Positions 33,838-44,410 are shown, counted from the stretch's first letter. The stretch is DNA of 64,000 nucleotides from Microbacterium sp. AK031 (GCF_024807145.1 NZ_JANUCA010000001.1:868001-932000); one strand, 5' to 3'. Notes: a model not told the origin generated them from the letters alone. Numbers and translations: made by a program.

Positions 33838-36669
33838 TCAGACGAGCGAACGCAGCACGTACTGCAGGATGCCGCCGTTGCGGTAGTAGTCGGCTTCACC
33901 AGGGGTGTCGATGCGGACGATCGCGTCGAACTCCACGGCCTGCTTGCCCTCTGGCGAGTGCTCGCTCGGCGTGGCCGTGACGTGGACCGTCTTCGGGGTG
34001 GTCCCGTTGTTGAGTTCTTCCAGACCCGAGATCGAGACGACCTCGGTGCCGTCGAGCCCCAGCGACTCCCAGCTCTCCCCTGCGGGGAACTGCAGCGGGA
34101 CGACGCCCATGCCGATCAGGTTCGAGCGGTGGATGCGCTCGAAGCTCTCGGTGATGACGGCCTTGACACCCAGCAGGCTGGTTCCCTTGGCGGCCCAGTC
34201 ACGCGAGGATCCCGAGCCGTATTCCTTGCCACCGAAGATCACCAGCGGTGTGCCGGCGTCCTGGTAGTTCTGGCTTGCGTCGTAGATGAACGACTGCGGC
34301 GCGTCGGGCTGAGTGAAGTCGCGGGTGTATCCGCCCTCGACCTCTGCACCGTCGTTGACAGCGCGCACGAGCTGGTTCTTCAGACGGATGTTCGCGAACG
34401 TGCCGCGGATCATCACCTCGTGGTTACCGCGACGCGAACCGAAGGAGTTGAAGTCCTTCTGGCGCACTCCGTGCTCCTCGAGGTACTTCGCGGCCGGGGT
34501 CGCGGCCTTGATGTTGCCGGCCGGACTGATGTGGTCGGTCGTGACCGAGTCGCCGAGGGTGGCCAGCACACGCGCACCCGAGATATCGCTGACCGGGGTC
34601 AGATCCATCGTCATGCCCTCGAAGTACGGAGGACGACGCACGTAGGTGGACTGCTCGTCCCACTCGAAGATCGGACCGGTCGGCGTCGGCAGGCTCGTCC
34701 AGCGCTCGTCACCGTCGAAGACGGTGGCGTACTGCTTGATGAACTGTTCACGCGAGATCGACGAGTCGATGATCTCCTGCACCTCGTCGGGTGCGGGCCA
34801 GATGTCCTTCAGGAAGACGTCGTTGCCCTGCTCGTCCTTGCCCAGCGCGTCCGTCTCGAAGTCGAAGTGCATCGACCCGGCGAGGGCGTAGGCGACCACC
34901 AGCGGCGGCGAGGCCAGGTAGTTCATCTTGACGTCTGGGCTGATGCGCCCCTCGAAGTTGCGGTTACCCGAGAGCACCGCGGTGACCGCGAGGTCGTTGT
35001 CGTTGATCGCGGCGGAGACCTCTTCGATGAGCGGCCCGGAGTTGCCGATGCAGATCGTGCAGCCGTAGCCGACGGTGTAGAAGCCGAGGCCCTCGAGGTC
35101 CTTGTCCAGTCCGGACTTCTCGTAGTAATCGGTGACGACCTTCGATCCAGGGCCAAGCGTGGTCTTGACCCAGGGCTTCTGCTTCAGACCGCGCTCGCGC
35201 GCCTTGCGTGCGAGCAGACCTGCCGCGATCATGACCGACGGGTTCGAGGTGTTGGTGCACGACGTGATGGCGGCGAGCGTCACCGCACCGTGATCGAGGA
35301 TGTACGGCTCTCCTGCTGCGGAGCGGACCGCGACCGGCTTCGAACTTCCGTTGACGCCGCTGGAGATGTGCACGGGACGGGTGTCCGGTTCCTCTTCACC
35401 AGGCACGGTTCCCGGGTCGGATGCCGGGAACGAATGCTTGGACTCCAGATCGACGATCGAGTCGGAAGTGCTGGGGTCCGCGTAGCTGAGGATGTCCTTC
35501 TCGAACTGCGACTTGGACTCAGACAGCAGGATGCGGTCCTGAGGTCGCTTCGGGCCTGCGATCGACGGTACGACGGTGCTGAGATCGAGCTCCATGTACT
35601 CGCTGAACACCGGCTCAGTGGCCGGGTTGTGCCAGAGACGCTGCTCCTTGGCGTACGCCTCGACGAGAGCCACGGCCTGCTCGTCGCGGCCCGTGAGGCG
35701 CAGGTACTCGGTGGTGACATCGTCGATCGGGAAGATCGCCGCCGTCGAGCCGAACTCCGGGCTCATGTTGCCGATGGTCGCACGGTTCGCGAGCGGCACG
35801 GAGGCCACACCCTCACCGTAGAACTCGACGAACTTGCCGACGACTCCGTGCCCCCGCAGCATATCGGTGATCGTGAGCACGACGTCGGTCGCGGTGACCG
35901 CGGCCGGGATCTCGCCTGTGAGCTTGAAGCCGACGACACGCGGGATGAGCATCGAGACGGGCTGGCCGAGCATCGCGGCTTCGGCCTCGATGCCGCCGAC
36001 GCCCCAGCCGAGCACCCCGAGGCCGTTCACCATGGTGGTGTGCGAGTCGGTGCCGACGCAGGTGTCGGGGTACGCCTGGAGCACACCGCCGTTGACGCGA
36101 TCGTAGATGACCTTGGCGAGATGCTCGATGTTCACCTGGTGCACGATGCCGGTGCCGGGAGGAACGACCTTGAAGTCGTTGAACGCCGTCTGGCCCCAGC
36201 GGAGGAACTGGTATCGCTCACCGTTGCGCTCGTACTCGATCTCGACGTTGCGCTCGAGAGCGTTGTCGGTGCCGAAGAGGTCGGCGATGACCGAGTGGTC
36301 GATGACCATCTCTGCCGGGGAGAGCGGGTTGATCTTGTTCGGGTCGCCGCCGAGTGACGTCACGGCCTCGCGCATCGTGGCGAGATCGACGATGCAGGGC
36401 ACACCGGTGAAGTCCTGCATCACCACGCGTGCCGGGGAGAACTGGATCTCGGTGCTGGGCTCGGCCGCAGCATCCCACGACCCGAGCGCCTCGATCTGCG
36501 CCTTGGTCACGTTCGCACCGTCCTCGGTGCGCAGAAGGTTCTCGAGGAGCACCTTCAGGCTGAACGGAAGCTTCTCGAAGCCGGGAACCGCGTCAACTCG
36601 GAAGATCTCATAGTCGGTACTGCCGACCGTCAGGGTGCTCTTGGCACCGAAGCTGTTCACCGTGGACAC
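33838..36669 (-). CDS. acnA: aconitate hydratase AcnA
   Basis: About 943 aa, monomeric [4Fe-4S] aconitase of the TCA cycle (citrate to isocitrate). Cluster Cys in [14 protein letters not shown] near residue 480 and in [13 protein letters not shown] near 545. [16 protein letters not shown] near 225 and the C-terminal swivel domain with [18 protein letters not shown] near 815 are typical. GTG 36669 is chosen for the AAGGAG site eight bases upstream; the longer frame to 36714 contains that site. A 24-bp AT-rich palindrome 125 nt upstream may be its operator. Confidence 0.97.
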   Translation of the reverse strand: MSTVNSFGAKSTLTVGSTDYEIFRVDAVPGFEKLPFSLKVLLENLLRTEDGANVTKAQIEALGSWDAAAEPSTEIQFSPARVVMQDFTGVPCIVDLATMREAVTSLGGDPNKINPLSPAEMVIDHSVIADLFGTDNALERNVEIEYERNGERYQFLRWGQTAFNDFKVVPPGTGIVHQVNIEHLAKVIYDRVNGGVLQAYPDTCVGTDSHTTMVNGLGVLGWGVGGIEAEAAMLGQPVSMLIPRVVGFKLTGEIPAAVTATDVVLTITDMLRGHGVVGKFVEFYGEGVASVPLANRATIGNMSPEFGSTAAIFPIDDVTTEYLRLTGRDEQAVALVEAYAKEQRLWHNPATEPVFSEYMELDLSTVVPSIAGPKRPQDRILLSESKSQFEKDILSYADPSTSDSIVDLESKHSFPASDPGTVPGEEEPDTRPVHISSGVNGSSKPVAVRSAAGEPYILDHGAVTLAAITSCTNTSNPSVMIAAGLLARKARERGLKQKPWVKTTLGPGSKVVTDYYEKSGLDKDLEGLGFYTVGYGCTICIGNSGPLIEEVSAAINDNDLAVTAVLSGNRNFEGRISPDVKMNYLASPPLVVAYALAGSMHFDFETDALGKDEQGNDVFLKDIWPAPDEVQEIIDSSISREQFIKQYATVFDGDERWTSLPTPTGPIFEWDEQSTYVRRPPYFEGMTMDLTPVSDISGARVLATLGDSVTTDHISPAGNIKAATPAAKYLEEHGVRQKDFNSFGSRRGNHEVMIRGTFANIRLKNQLVRAVNDGAEVEGGYTRDFTQPDAPQSFIYDASQNYQDAGTPLVIFGGKEYGSGSSRDWAAKGTSLLGVKAVITESFERIHRSNLIGMGVVPLQFPAGESWESLGLDGTEVVSISGLEELNNGTTPKTVHVTATPSEHSPEGKQAVEFDAIVRIDTPGEADYYRNGGILQYVLRSLV

Positions 36670-36793
36670 GAATCCGTCTCCTTCTTGTCTGATGGAAGCG
36701 ACAGGCGACTCCATCTTGCTCGCGTGCGGGCCTGTCGGCTAGCAAGGCACACCTAACAGTGTGCGCCGTGAAAGCTATCGACAAAAGCCCACA

Positions 36794-36817
36794 ATTTATC
36801 TTGATGTCAAGATAAAT
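36794..36817. promoter_or_regulatory. perfect AT-rich palindrome upstream of acnA
   Basis: ATTTATCTTGA (36794–36804), TG, TCAAGATAAAT (36807–36817): perfect 11-base arms in a very GC-rich chromosome. It lies between the DUF3159 stop (36821) and acnA. Core ATCTTGA..TCAAGAT has the size and symmetry of a MarR-type operator. No regulator gene adjoins. Confidence 0.6.
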
Positions 36818-36820
36818 CTA

Positions 36821-37561
36821 TCACGAACGGGATGCTGTTGACTGCGGCGACTCGCGGGGGTAGAGCGCCCGCACGACAAGCCAGGTGACCGCGATCAACG
36901 GGGCGAACAGCGGCAGCCCCATGATGAGCTTGAGCGTGCCCAGCGCTGTCACCTGGTCCGACAGGTAGAGCGGCAGCTGCACCGCCAGCCGCGCGAAGAA
37001 CAGCGCGGCCCAAGCGATGCCGAGCAGAGTGAACGCGCGACGCTTGCGCTTGTCCGCACGCCAGGCCGTGGCCTCCCCCATGAGGAACCCCGCGGCGATG
37101 CCGATCAGCGACCATCCGATCAGGGCGGACACGAGGAAGACGGTGCCGTACACGGCGTTCGTGACGAGGCCGGGCACGAAGTTGTCGGCGCCGCGACCGG
37201 TCCACAGTGCGAGAGCTGCGGCCGCACCGGCGGCGATCAGCCCGCCCAGCGCCGCAGACGGCGGCGACTTCTGCACCAGTCGCACGATGGTGAACACTGC
37301 GGCGAGACCGACGGAGACGCCGAGCGCGAGGATGAGCGGCTCAGGCTGCACCGTGAACACAACGACGAATGCGAGGCTCGGCAGTACGGATTCCAGCACG
37401 CCGCGCCATCCGCCGATGGCCGACCAGACGACCTTCTGCGTGCTGGCGTCCCGAGTCGGATCCAGCCCGGCTTTGCGGGCAGCTCCACCGAGCGCGGAGC
37501 CGAGCAGCTCCGGGGTGTTCTGCTCGCGTGCCTCGTCGCCTTCGCGCTTCTCGCTGCTCAC
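36821..37561 (-). CDS. DUF3159 membrane protein
   Basis: 246 aa with six predicted membrane helices and a polar N-terminus (about 45 residues). DUF3159 signature region: GWRGVLESVLPSLAFVVVF, then EPLILALGVSVGLAAVFTIVRLVQ and a charged RADKRKRRAFTLLGIAW loop. Function unknown; the gene is conserved next to DUF3710 and dut in actinobacteria. GTG 37561 overlaps the DUF3710 stop (GTGA), so dut–DUF3710–DUF3159 is one coupled unit. Confidence 0.92.
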   Translation of the reverse strand: MSSEKREGDEAREQNTPELLGSALGGAARKAGLDPTRDASTQKVVWSAIGGWRGVLESVLPSLAFVVVFTVQPEPLILALGVSVGLAAVFTIVRLVQKSPPSAALGGLIAAGAAAALALWTGRGADNFVPGLVTNAVYGTVFLVSALIGWSLIGIAAGFLMGEATAWRADKRKRRAFTLLGIAWAALFFARLAVQLPLYLSDQVTALGTLKLIMGLPLFAPLIAVTWLVVRALYPRESPQSTASRS

Positions 37562-38148
37562 GCGGATCCCGGCGTCGCCGGCATCTTCAGCGGGATCAGG
37601 TCGCGCGGCGGCATCGGTGCGCCTCCGCGAACCACGACGATCGAACGGAACAGATCCTCGATCTGAGCAGCTGCCTCCGGATCCGATGCCGCGGCGCCGC
37701 CGATGACGCCGCGAAGGAACCAGCGCGGGCCGTCGACGCCGACGAATCGTGCCAGCCGCAGCTCTGAACCTTCGGACGCGGGGCTGGGCACCTCGGCGAG
37801 CAGCTCCTTGCCGAGCGGCCCCTCCCGCTCCTCGACGCGTCCGCCCTGCTGGCGGACCTGATCGACCAGCTGCATCCGTGTCTCGTGCCAGAGACCCAGT
37901 GTCCGCGGAGCCGCGAAGGGCTGCACCTGGAGCGAGGAGTCCGCGTAGTCGAGCCCGACGGCGACGATACGCTTCGTCTGCTCTTCGACCTCGAGACGGA
38001 GATTCAGACCCTCGCGCGGAAGGATCTTGATTCCGCCGAGATCGATGTACGGACGGATCGGATTCGCCTCCGATTCATCGAACGGGCCCTCAGTGGAGCG
38101 GTTCGATGGCGCCGACTTCGAAGTCGGCTGGGTGATCTCTTCAGTCAT
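37558..38148 (-). CDS. DUF3710 family protein
   Basis: 196 aa, soluble. DUF3710 features: GPFDESEANPIRPYIDLGGIKI, LQVQPFAAPRTLGLWHETRMQL, and GVDGPRWFLRGVIGGAA. Unknown function, confined to actinobacteria. ATGA overlap with dut upstream and GTGA overlap with DUF3159 downstream. The first 30 residues are Ser/Pro-rich and probably flexible. Confidence 0.93.
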   Translation of the reverse strand: MTEEITQPTSKSAPSNRSTEGPFDESEANPIRPYIDLGGIKILPREGLNLRLEVEEQTKRIVAVGLDYADSSLQVQPFAAPRTLGLWHETRMQLVDQVRQQGGRVEEREGPLGKELLAEVPSPASEGSELRLARFVGVDGPRWFLRGVIGGAAASDPEAAAQIEDLFRSIVVVRGGAPMPPRDLIPLKMPATPGSA

Positions 38149-38618
38149 CTGCTTGTTCCTGCCTGTTCGGCGACCTGCTCCGGTGCCTGATACCCAGTGG
38201 ATCCGAATCCGCTCGCACCGCGCGCGCTCTCCGGAAGCTCGTCGACCGGGATGAAGTTCGCACGCGTCACCGGCATGAGGATCAGTTGGGCTATCCGGTC
38301 CCCGACCGCCACATCGTACGCGCTCGAACTGTCTGTGTTGAGCAGGCTCACCTTGATCTCGCCCCGATAGCCGGCATCCACGGTGCCAGGGGAATTGACG
38401 ATCGTGATCCCGTGCTTGGCAGCGAGACCGCTGCGCGGCACCACGAACGCGGCGTAGCCGTCGGGCAGTGCGATACGGACGCCGGTGGGCACGAGGGCAC
38501 GTTCTCCCGGCTCGAGGTGCACAGCCTCGGCAGCGACAAGATCGGCGCCGGCATCACCCGGATGGGCGTAGTGCGGCAGCACAGACGCGATAATGGGGAG
38601 ATCAACGGAATCGCTCAC
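38145..38618 (-). CDS. dut: deoxyuridine 5'-triphosphate nucleotidohydrolase
   Basis: 157 aa homotrimeric dUTPase, hydrolysing dUTP to dUMP. Motif I AHPGDAGADL, motif II PRSGLAAKHGI, motif III GTVDAGYRGEIKV (with catalytic Asp and Tyr), motif IV RIAQLILMPV, and motif V GFGSTGY at the C-terminus. GTG 38618 lies 5 nt after a minus-strand TAGCCT hexamer (38624–38629), so the mRNA may be leaderless. Divergent from the DUF3093 gene by 12 nt. Confidence 0.96.
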   Translation of the reverse strand: MSDSVDLPIIASVLPHYAHPGDAGADLVAAEAVHLEPGERALVPTGVRIALPDGYAAFVVPRSGLAAKHGITIVNSPGTVDAGYRGEIKVSLLNTDSSSAYDVAVGDRIAQLILMPVTRANFIPVDELPESARGASGFGSTGYQAPEQVAEQAGTSR

Positions 38619-38630
38619 CCCACGAGGCTA

Positions 38631-39113
38631 ATGCAGAACCCCACACCTGACACGCTCGTTCGCTATCGCGAACGTCTTTCGCCGAGCCTGTGGCTGCTCG
38701 TGACCGCGGCGGTGGCCGGCCCCATGGTGGCGCTGACCTTCACTCCGCTGGGATCGCTGCCCGCGCTGCTCATCGGCGTAGCAGCAGCAGTGGTGCTGAT
38801 CGTGGGCCTCATCGCCGCATCTCCTGCCGTGCGCGTGACCGGCACGGAGCTGCGCGCCGGCAAAGCGCATATCGATGCCCGCTGGCTCGGCACCGGCGTT
38901 GCTCTGATGGGCGACGACGCACGTGAAGCCCGAGGCACAGCGCTGCCTGCGCGCGGATGGCATCTGATCCGCGGAGGAATCGACGGCGTGGTGGTCATCC
39001 AGAACACCGATCCGAACGATCCTGTGACCGGCTGGACCATCTCCACGCGCACGCCGGATCGGCTGCTGGCGGCCATCCGCGATGCACAGGTCGCCGCATC
39101 AGCGAACGCCTGA
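38631..39113 (+). CDS. DUF3093 membrane protein
   Basis: 160 aa from ATG 38631. Two close N-terminal membrane helices (LWLLVTAAVAGPMVALTF and LPALLIGVAAAVVLIVGLIAA) and a soluble beta-rich C-terminal half with LRAGKAHIDARWLG and GWTISTRTPDRLLAAI. DUF3093 proteins accompany dut in actinobacteria; function unknown. The frame is open upstream, but that part runs antisense through dut. Convergent with DUF4193 across a hairpin. Confidence 0.9.
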   Translation: MQNPTPDTLVRYRERLSPSLWLLVTAAVAGPMVALTFTPLGSLPALLIGVAAAVVLIVGLIAASPAVRVTGTELRAGKAHIDARWLGTGVALMGDDAREARGTALPARGWHLIRGGIDGVVVIQNTDPNDPVTGWTISTRTPDRLLAAIRDAQVAASANA

Positions 39114-39145
39114 TGCGCGCATGATCGACGGGTGAGGGAACGACA

Positions 39146-39176
39146 ACGCGCCCCAAGCCATCCGGCCGGGGCGCGT
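39146..39176. terminator. bidirectional terminator between DUF3093 and DUF4193
   Basis: ACGCGCCCC (39146–39154) pairs with GGGGCGCGT (39168–39176), with an inner GCC/GGC. It is centred in the 82-nt gap between two convergent genes and can serve both. Confidence 0.7.
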
Positions 39177-39195
39177 GAACGCGGTGCGTCTGTGG

Positions 39196-39489
39196 TCAGG
39201 CAGCGCACTCCTTGCAGATCGGACCTTCTGCGCCTTCGTGATCGAGCTGCGAGCGATGCTTCACGAGGAAGCAGCTCATGCAGGTGAACTCGTCCTGCTG
39301 CGCTGGCAGCACGACGACATCGAGTTCAAGGTCGGAGAGGTCGGCACCCGGGAGGTCGAAACTCGACGGGTTGTCGGAGTCCTCGTCACCGGTCGTGCCA
39401 GACAGTTTGTCCGGCACACGCTCCTTGAGGGCTTCGATCGACTCGGAGTCGTCTTCGCTCTTTCGGGGGGCGTCGTAGTCGGTTGCCAT
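39196..39489 (-). CDS. DUF4193 family protein
   Basis: 97 aa, starting MATDYDAPRK, the family hallmark, with GGAG upstream of ATG 39489. The N-terminal half is acidic. The C-terminal half has two Cys pairs, FTCMSCFLVKH and PICKECAA, so a zinc ribbon is likely. Conserved in actinobacteria next to dut and sepH; function unknown. Confidence 0.93.
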   Translation of the reverse strand: MATDYDAPRKSEDDSESIEALKERVPDKLSGTTGDEDSDNPSSFDLPGADLSDLELDVVVLPAQQDEFTCMSCFLVKHRSQLDHEGAEGPICKECAA

Positions 39490-39687
39490 GCGGTAGATCT
39501 CCACTTTCATGGTGCTAGTGGGCGGTGCGCCGTCGGGTACGCGGCGGGCATAGTTTGCACGACGCAGAGACAATAAGCAAATGCCCCCACGCGCGACAGA
39601 TCAAACTCACGGCACGCCCAGCGTATTCCCGGCTCTCACGGTGTCGCCGTGACACCATGATCGGAAACCCATCAGAGGGGCATTCGC

Positions 39688-40746
39688 ATGGAAAACGTCA
39701 CTATCGTCGGCACCGAAGACGACCTGCTGATCCTCGCCACCGGTTCCGGCGAGCGATTCGCGCTCGCCATCGACGACGTTCTGCAACGCGAGATCCGTCG
39801 CGCGCGCCGCCGGGACGCGGAAGATGCGCCGAAAGTCAGCGTGAGCCCTCGTGAGATTCAGGCGCATGTCCGTTCCGGACTCTCCGCCGCCGAGGTCGCC
39901 GAGCTGCTCGGCATCAGCGTCGATGACGTCGCCCGATTCGAAGGACCAGTCCTCGCGGAGCGCGAACACATCATCGGCCAGGCGCTCGCCGTCCCCGTCC
40001 TCATCGGCAGTGAGGTCGAGCCGGATGCGCAGCCCACCTTCGGCGTCGCGATCCACGCCAAGCTCGCAGACCTGCAGGCATCGACAGAGCGCTGGGCGAG
40101 CTGGAAGGACGATTCCGGCTGGATCGTCAAGCTCGAGTTCGAAGCCAACGACGTCTCGCACGACGCGCGCTGGTCGTTCGACCCCCGCCGCAGCGCACTG
40201 TCGCCGCTGAACGCGGATGCCACACAGCTGTCGCGTCAGGGATCGCTGCCCGAAGGGCTGATCCCCCGTCTGCGTGCCGTCGACAGCGACCGCGCAGAGT
40301 CTCCGTACAAAGACGACAGCCGCTTCGACTCCGGTGCGTTCGGGCCGAGGCTGCTGCCCGCACCGGACGCCGATGTCGAAGAGCCGACACAGCCTGAACG
40401 CTCCAATGCCGCCGCTCAGGCGGCCGCGATCAAGCGCGCGCCAGACGATTCGGTCACCAGCGCGGAGACAGCCGATCTGCTCGAGGCCCTGCGTCGACGC
40501 CGTGGCCAGCGCGAGAGCGCACCACTGCTGGATGACGAACCGTCGTCGCATTCCGAGCGGACGGACGACTCAGGTCCGATCGCGCTGTTCGAGTCTCTCG
40601 AACCGGAGTATGTGGAGCAGAAGCCGGCGCGTACGTCTGAGCGTGCACCGGAGGATTCGAATCCTGAGAGCACCGGTCGTCGTCGTCGGCGCAACGCCAT
40701 GCCGTCCTGGGACGAGATCGTCTTCGGAGCCCGAACAGACGACTGA
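39688..40746 (+). CDS. sepH: septation protein SepH
   Basis: 352 aa. N-terminal DUF3071 domain with a helix-turn-helix (VRSGLSAAEVAELLGISVDDVARFEGPVLAEREHIIGQA, about residues 57–95), followed by a long disordered acidic linker and a conserved C-terminal tip (RRNAMPSWDEIVFG). SepH is a known actinobacterial FtsZ-binding protein that stimulates filament assembly at the septum. ATG 39688 has AGAGGGGC upstream. Convergent with the phosphodiesterase-like gene. Confidence 0.93.
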   Translation: MENVTIVGTEDDLLILATGSGERFALAIDDVLQREIRRARRRDAEDAPKVSVSPREIQAHVRSGLSAAEVAELLGISVDDVARFEGPVLAEREHIIGQALAVPVLIGSEVEPDAQPTFGVAIHAKLADLQASTERWASWKDDSGWIVKLEFEANDVSHDARWSFDPRRSALSPLNADATQLSRQGSLPEGLIPRLRAVDSDRAESPYKDDSRFDSGAFGPRLLPAPDADVEEPTQPERSNAAAQAAAIKRAPDDSVTSAETADLLEALRRRRGQRESAPLLDDEPSSHSERTDDSGPIALFESLEPEYVEQKPARTSERAPEDSNPESTGRRRRRNAMPSWDEIVFGARTDD

Positions 40747-40761
40747 CGGGATCGCGACCAC

Positions 40762-41889
40762 TCAGTCGGCGAACGCCCCGCGCCGGATGTACGGCACCTG
40801 TCGCTCCTCCGGAGAGATCGCGCCGTGCTGGCCGATCATCCCGCGTGCACGCTGGTCCTCGTCCGTCCCGTCGTAGAACGCCTTGTTGCCCTTGGCGATC
40901 ACCACGAGGTCACCGATTCGAGTGAGGGCTGCGGGCGTCACCAACGCTCCGAACAGGCCGGCAGCCACGGCCTCCGCCCTGCTGAGCACATCGGCATCGC
41001 CCTCGCTCGCGACACGCCATCGCTCCGTGACGGCCGCTGCGTCGGCATCCGCCTCCAGATATACGTGCAGCATGCGCGGCTCTCCCCCGATGTGGCGCAC
41101 GCCATCGAAGCGAGGGTCGCCATCGTCGAGCACCACGTGCCGATGAGCAGGCACGTCGATCATGCCGTGATCCGCCGTGACGAGCACACCGACATGGCGC
41201 GGCGGGATCACCGAGAGCGCCCCATCGATCTCTTCAAGCGCAGTGATCCATTCCGTGGAGTCGACGCCGTGCTTGTGCCCGGCCTTGTCGATCTCCGGCA
41301 GGTAGCAGTACACGAGTGAGCCCGCGTAGTCAGCGGCGAGCTGATAGGCGACGGCGACCCGTTCGGCGGGGGTCTTCGCTGCGACGAATGTCGCGCCTCG
41401 CAGGGTCGCCCTTGTGAAGCCGCTGCGAGCGTATGCAGCGACGCCGACCGCGAAGGCGGCATGCCCCGCTGCGAGGGCCCTCTCGAACACCGTCGGCGCC
41501 GGCTGCCAGACGATCGGATCGATGCCATCGCTCTCCCATCCGGAGAGTTGATTCACGAGCCTGTCGTGCTCCCGATCCAGCACGCGGTACCCCACCAGTC
41601 CATGTGCGCCTGGCGCGACGCCCGTGAGGATGCTGGTCAGTGCAGCCGCAGTGGTCGTCGGAAACACCGAGTAGGCGACGTCCTTCTTACCCAGCCCTGC
41701 CATGAGATGACGAGCGTGACCCGCGTGTCCGCGCAGCTGGATGGCTCCGAGTCCGTCGATGATGACGAGGACGACGGAACGAGCGGGTCTCAGCGGCCCG
41801 GCCGCGCCCTCGATCGCCGCGAGCAAGTCGCTCGCCACCCCGGTCAGGCTCCGGGCGGGCGTCGGTGCGGACGGTAGAATCAGAGACAT
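40762..41889 (-). CDS. alkaline phosphatase/nucleotide pyrophosphatase family protein
   Basis: About 375 aa. Alkaline-phosphatase superfamily type I phosphodiesterase. Metal-binding and nucleophile region SVVLVIIDGLGAIQL, then FPTTTAAALTSILTG with the nucleophilic Thr near residue 82, EIDKAGHKHGVDS, and VTADHGMIDVPAHRH near 250. Cytosolic by sequence. Substrate unknown. ATG 41889 is chosen: upstream frame is Cys/Arg-rich and overlaps the parC promoter region. It is co-conserved with the sepH region of actinobacteria. Confidence 0.88.
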   Translation of the reverse strand: MSLILPSAPTPARSLTGVASDLLAAIEGAAGPLRPARSVVLVIIDGLGAIQLRGHAGHARHLMAGLGKKDVAYSVFPTTTAAALTSILTGVAPGAHGLVGYRVLDREHDRLVNQLSGWESDGIDPIVWQPAPTVFERALAAGHAAFAVGVAAYARSGFTRATLRGATFVAAKTPAERVAVAYQLAADYAGSLVYCYLPEIDKAGHKHGVDSTEWITALEEIDGALSVIPPRHVGVLVTADHGMIDVPAHRHVVLDDGDPRFDGVRHIGGEPRMLHVYLEADADAAAVTERWRVASEGDADVLSRAEAVAAGLFGALVTPAALTRIGDLVVIAKGNKAFYDGTDEDQRARGMIGQHGAISPEERQVPYIRRGAFAD

Positions 41890-41933
41890 CCGAGCCAGTC
41901 TTTCACAGGCCCAGCATCGTCCCCAGGAAGTCC

Positions 41934-44378
41934 ATGCCCCGCACCGAATCCGCCGAGCCCGTCGAGGAGCGCATCCAGGACATCGATCTGTCCACCGAGA
42001 TGCAGGGATCATTCCTCGAGTACGCCTACTCGGTGATCTACTCCCGCGCGCTCCCGGACGCCCGCGACGGGCTCAAGCCCGTGCAGCGCCGCATCCTTTA
42101 TCAGATGGCGGAGATGGGGCTGCGCCCCGACCGTGGCCATGTCAAGAGCGCCCGCGTCGTCGGTGAGGTGATGGGAAAGCTGCACCCGCACGGCGACTCC
42201 GCGATCTACGACGCACTCGTGCGCCTCTCGCAGGACTTCGCACTTCGCGTTCCGCTCGTCGACGGCCACGGCAACTTCGGCTCGCTCGACGACGGTCCGG
42301 CCGCATCGCGCTACACCGAGGCCCGCCTCGCGCCGGCCTCACTCGCCCTGACCGAGAACCTCGACGAAGACGTCGTCGACTTCGTCCCGAACTACGACGG
42401 GCAGTTCCAGCAGCCCGCCGTGCTGCCCGCCGCGTTCCCCAATCTTCTGGTCAACGGCGCCAGCGGCATCGCCGTGGGTATGGCGACGAACATGGCGCCG
42501 CACAACCTGATCGAAGTCGTCGCGGCAGCCGTTCATCTGCTGGAGAACCCGGAGGCCACCCTCGACGAGCTCATGGAGTTCGTCCCAGGCCCCGATTTCC
42601 CCTCCGGCGGCATCATCATGGGGCTGGACGGCATCAAAGACGCCTATGCGAACGGCCGCGGTGCTTTCAAGGTCCGTGGCAAGGTCTCGGTCGAGTCGAT
42701 AGGCCCCCGTCGCACCGGCATCATCGTCACAGAGCTGCCGTACATGGTCGGCCCGGAGCGACTGATCGAGAAGATCCGTGATGCCGTGCAGGCGAAGAAG
42801 CTGCAGGGCATCAGCGACGTCAACGACCTCACCGACCGTCAGCACGGCCTGCGCGTCGCGATCGGCATCAAGACCGGCTTCGATCCGAACGCCGTGCTCG
42901 AACAGCTGTACCGTCTGACGCCGCTGGAAGACTCGTTCAACATCAACAATGTCGCGCTCGTCGAGGGGCAGCCACGCACGCTCGGACTCCGAGAGATGCT
43001 CAGCGTCTACGTGGGGCACCGGCTCGAGGTCATCACGCGGCGCAGCCGGTATCGGCTCGCTCGTCGCGAAGAACGTCTGCACCTCGTGGAGGGCCTGCTC
43101 GTCGCGATCCTCGACATCGACGAGGTCATCCAGGTCATCCGCACCTCGGATGACTCCGAGCAAGCGCGCTCGCGCCTGCGGACGGTGTTCGATCTCTCAG
43201 AAGCGCAGGCCGAGTACATCCTCGAGCTTCGCCTTCGCCGACTGACGAAGTTCTCCCGCGTCGAGCTGGAGACCGAACGCGACGCGCTGTTGACGGAGAT
43301 CGCCCAGCTCCGCGAGCTTCTCGGCAGCGACGCACTGCTGCGGGCGCAGGTGGCCAAGGAACTGGATGCCGTCGCAGAGGCCTATGGCACGCCCCGGCGC
43401 ACGCTGCTGATGAACGGCAAGCCGGCAGCGCCGCGCCGCGCAAAGCCCGGCGAGGTCGATCTGCAGATCGCCGATGCGCCGACCATCCTGGCTCTTTCCA
43501 CGACCGGACGCGCGGTGCGCGTCGACCTCGCCGAAGGGCAGGAGCTTACGAGGCCGGCACGGCGCAGCAAACACGACGCGATCCTCTCGACGACGACGAC
43601 CACGGTTCGTGGAGAAGCCGGCGCCATCACGACCGCTGGCCGACTGCTGCGCTTCTCCCCCGTCGATCTACCCTCCGTTCCCGGCTCGTCGGTGCAGCTC
43701 GCCGCCGGCACCCCGCTGCGCGATTACCTAGGCATCACCTCGCGTTCGGAGAAGGTGCTGGCGCTGGTGGATCTGTCCTCCGACGCGCCCGTCGCGCTGG
43801 GTACGGCTCAGGGAACGGTCAAGCGCATCGTGCCCTCCGGCCTGCCAGTGCGCCCCGAGATCGAGGTCATCTCCCTCAAGCCCGGTGACACGCTGGTCGG
43901 CGCGGCCGAGGCTGCAGACGACGTCGAACTGGTCTTCATCACCACCGACGCACAGCTGCTCCATTTCGCCGCATCCGCGGTGCGTCCGCAGGGCGCGGCC
44001 GCCGGGGGCATGGCGGGCATCAAACTCGGCTCCGGCGCAGCGGTGCTCTTCTTCGGAGCGACGCCTGCGACGGACGACGTGACCGTCGCCACGGTATCCG
44101 GCGCCGACGGCGTGATCCCCGGAACGGATGCCGGACGCGCCAAGGTCTCCGCCTTCGCCGAGTTCCCTGCCAAGGGACGAGGGACCGGCGGTGTGCGCGC
44201 ACATTCGTTCCTCAGGGGCGAGGATCGCCTCACCGTGGCGTGGGCCGGTGCCGTACCTGCCTATGCAGTGGGAACCGACGGTGCCGTGCGCAAGCTTCCG
44301 GAGACTCCCGCCAAGCGCGACGCCTCCGGTCAGCTGATCGACGGCGTGATCGGCTCGATCGGTCGCCCCGTCATCTGA
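41934..44378 (+). CDS. parC: DNA topoisomerase IV subunit A
   Basis: About 814 aa, type IIA topoisomerase cleavage subunit. [19 protein letters not shown] near residue 40, QRDR segment [21 protein letters not shown] (wild-type Ser and Asp), catalytic Tyr in [12 protein letters not shown] near 125, [14 protein letters not shown], and a C-terminal beta-pinwheel domain. The GyrA-box position reads [11 protein letters not shown] instead of QRRGGKG, which favours ParC over GyrA. ATG 41934 has AGGAAG upstream. A TAGAAT hexamer at 41875–41880 is a plausible -10. Its partner parE lies convergently just beyond the broken arginase gene. Confidence 0.9.
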   Translation: MPRTESAEPVEERIQDIDLSTEMQGSFLEYAYSVIYSRALPDARDGLKPVQRRILYQMAEMGLRPDRGHVKSARVVGEVMGKLHPHGDSAIYDALVRLSQDFALRVPLVDGHGNFGSLDDGPAASRYTEARLAPASLALTENLDEDVVDFVPNYDGQFQQPAVLPAAFPNLLVNGASGIAVGMATNMAPHNLIEVVAAAVHLLENPEATLDELMEFVPGPDFPSGGIIMGLDGIKDAYANGRGAFKVRGKVSVESIGPRRTGIIVTELPYMVGPERLIEKIRDAVQAKKLQGISDVNDLTDRQHGLRVAIGIKTGFDPNAVLEQLYRLTPLEDSFNINNVALVEGQPRTLGLREMLSVYVGHRLEVITRRSRYRLARREERLHLVEGLLVAILDIDEVIQVIRTSDDSEQARSRLRTVFDLSEAQAEYILELRLRRLTKFSRVELETERDALLTEIAQLRELLGSDALLRAQVAKELDAVAEAYGTPRRTLLMNGKPAAPRRAKPGEVDLQIADAPTILALSTTGRAVRVDLAEGQELTRPARRSKHDAILSTTTTTVRGEAGAITTAGRLLRFSPVDLPSVPGSSVQLAAGTPLRDYLGITSRSEKVLALVDLSSDAPVALGTAQGTVKRIVPSGLPVRPEIEVISLKPGDTLVGAAEAADDVELVFITTDAQLLHFAASAVRPQGAAAGGMAGIKLGSGAAVLFFGATPATDDVTVATVSGADGVIPGTDAGRAKVSAFAEFPAKGRGTGGVRAHSFLRGEDRLTVAWAGAVPAYAVGTDGAVRKLPETPAKRDASGQLIDGVIGSIGRPVI

Positions 44379-44410
44379 CTCTGCCCCGAGATCTCATCGG
44401 CTGACGGGCG

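Noticed and set aside
33838..36669. A very long open frame of ~860 codons on the plus strand opposite acnA, and similar long antisense frames opposite fadB, sucB, fadA/rnd and thrS
   Set aside because: These are high-GC shadow frames rich in Arg, Ala, Asp and Val with no domains or ribosome sites; the opposite genes are firmly identified.
36735..36760. DtxR/IdeR-like iron box (AGGCACACCTAAC) upstream of acnA
   Set aside because: Only about 10 of 19 positions fit the consensus and the left half is poor.
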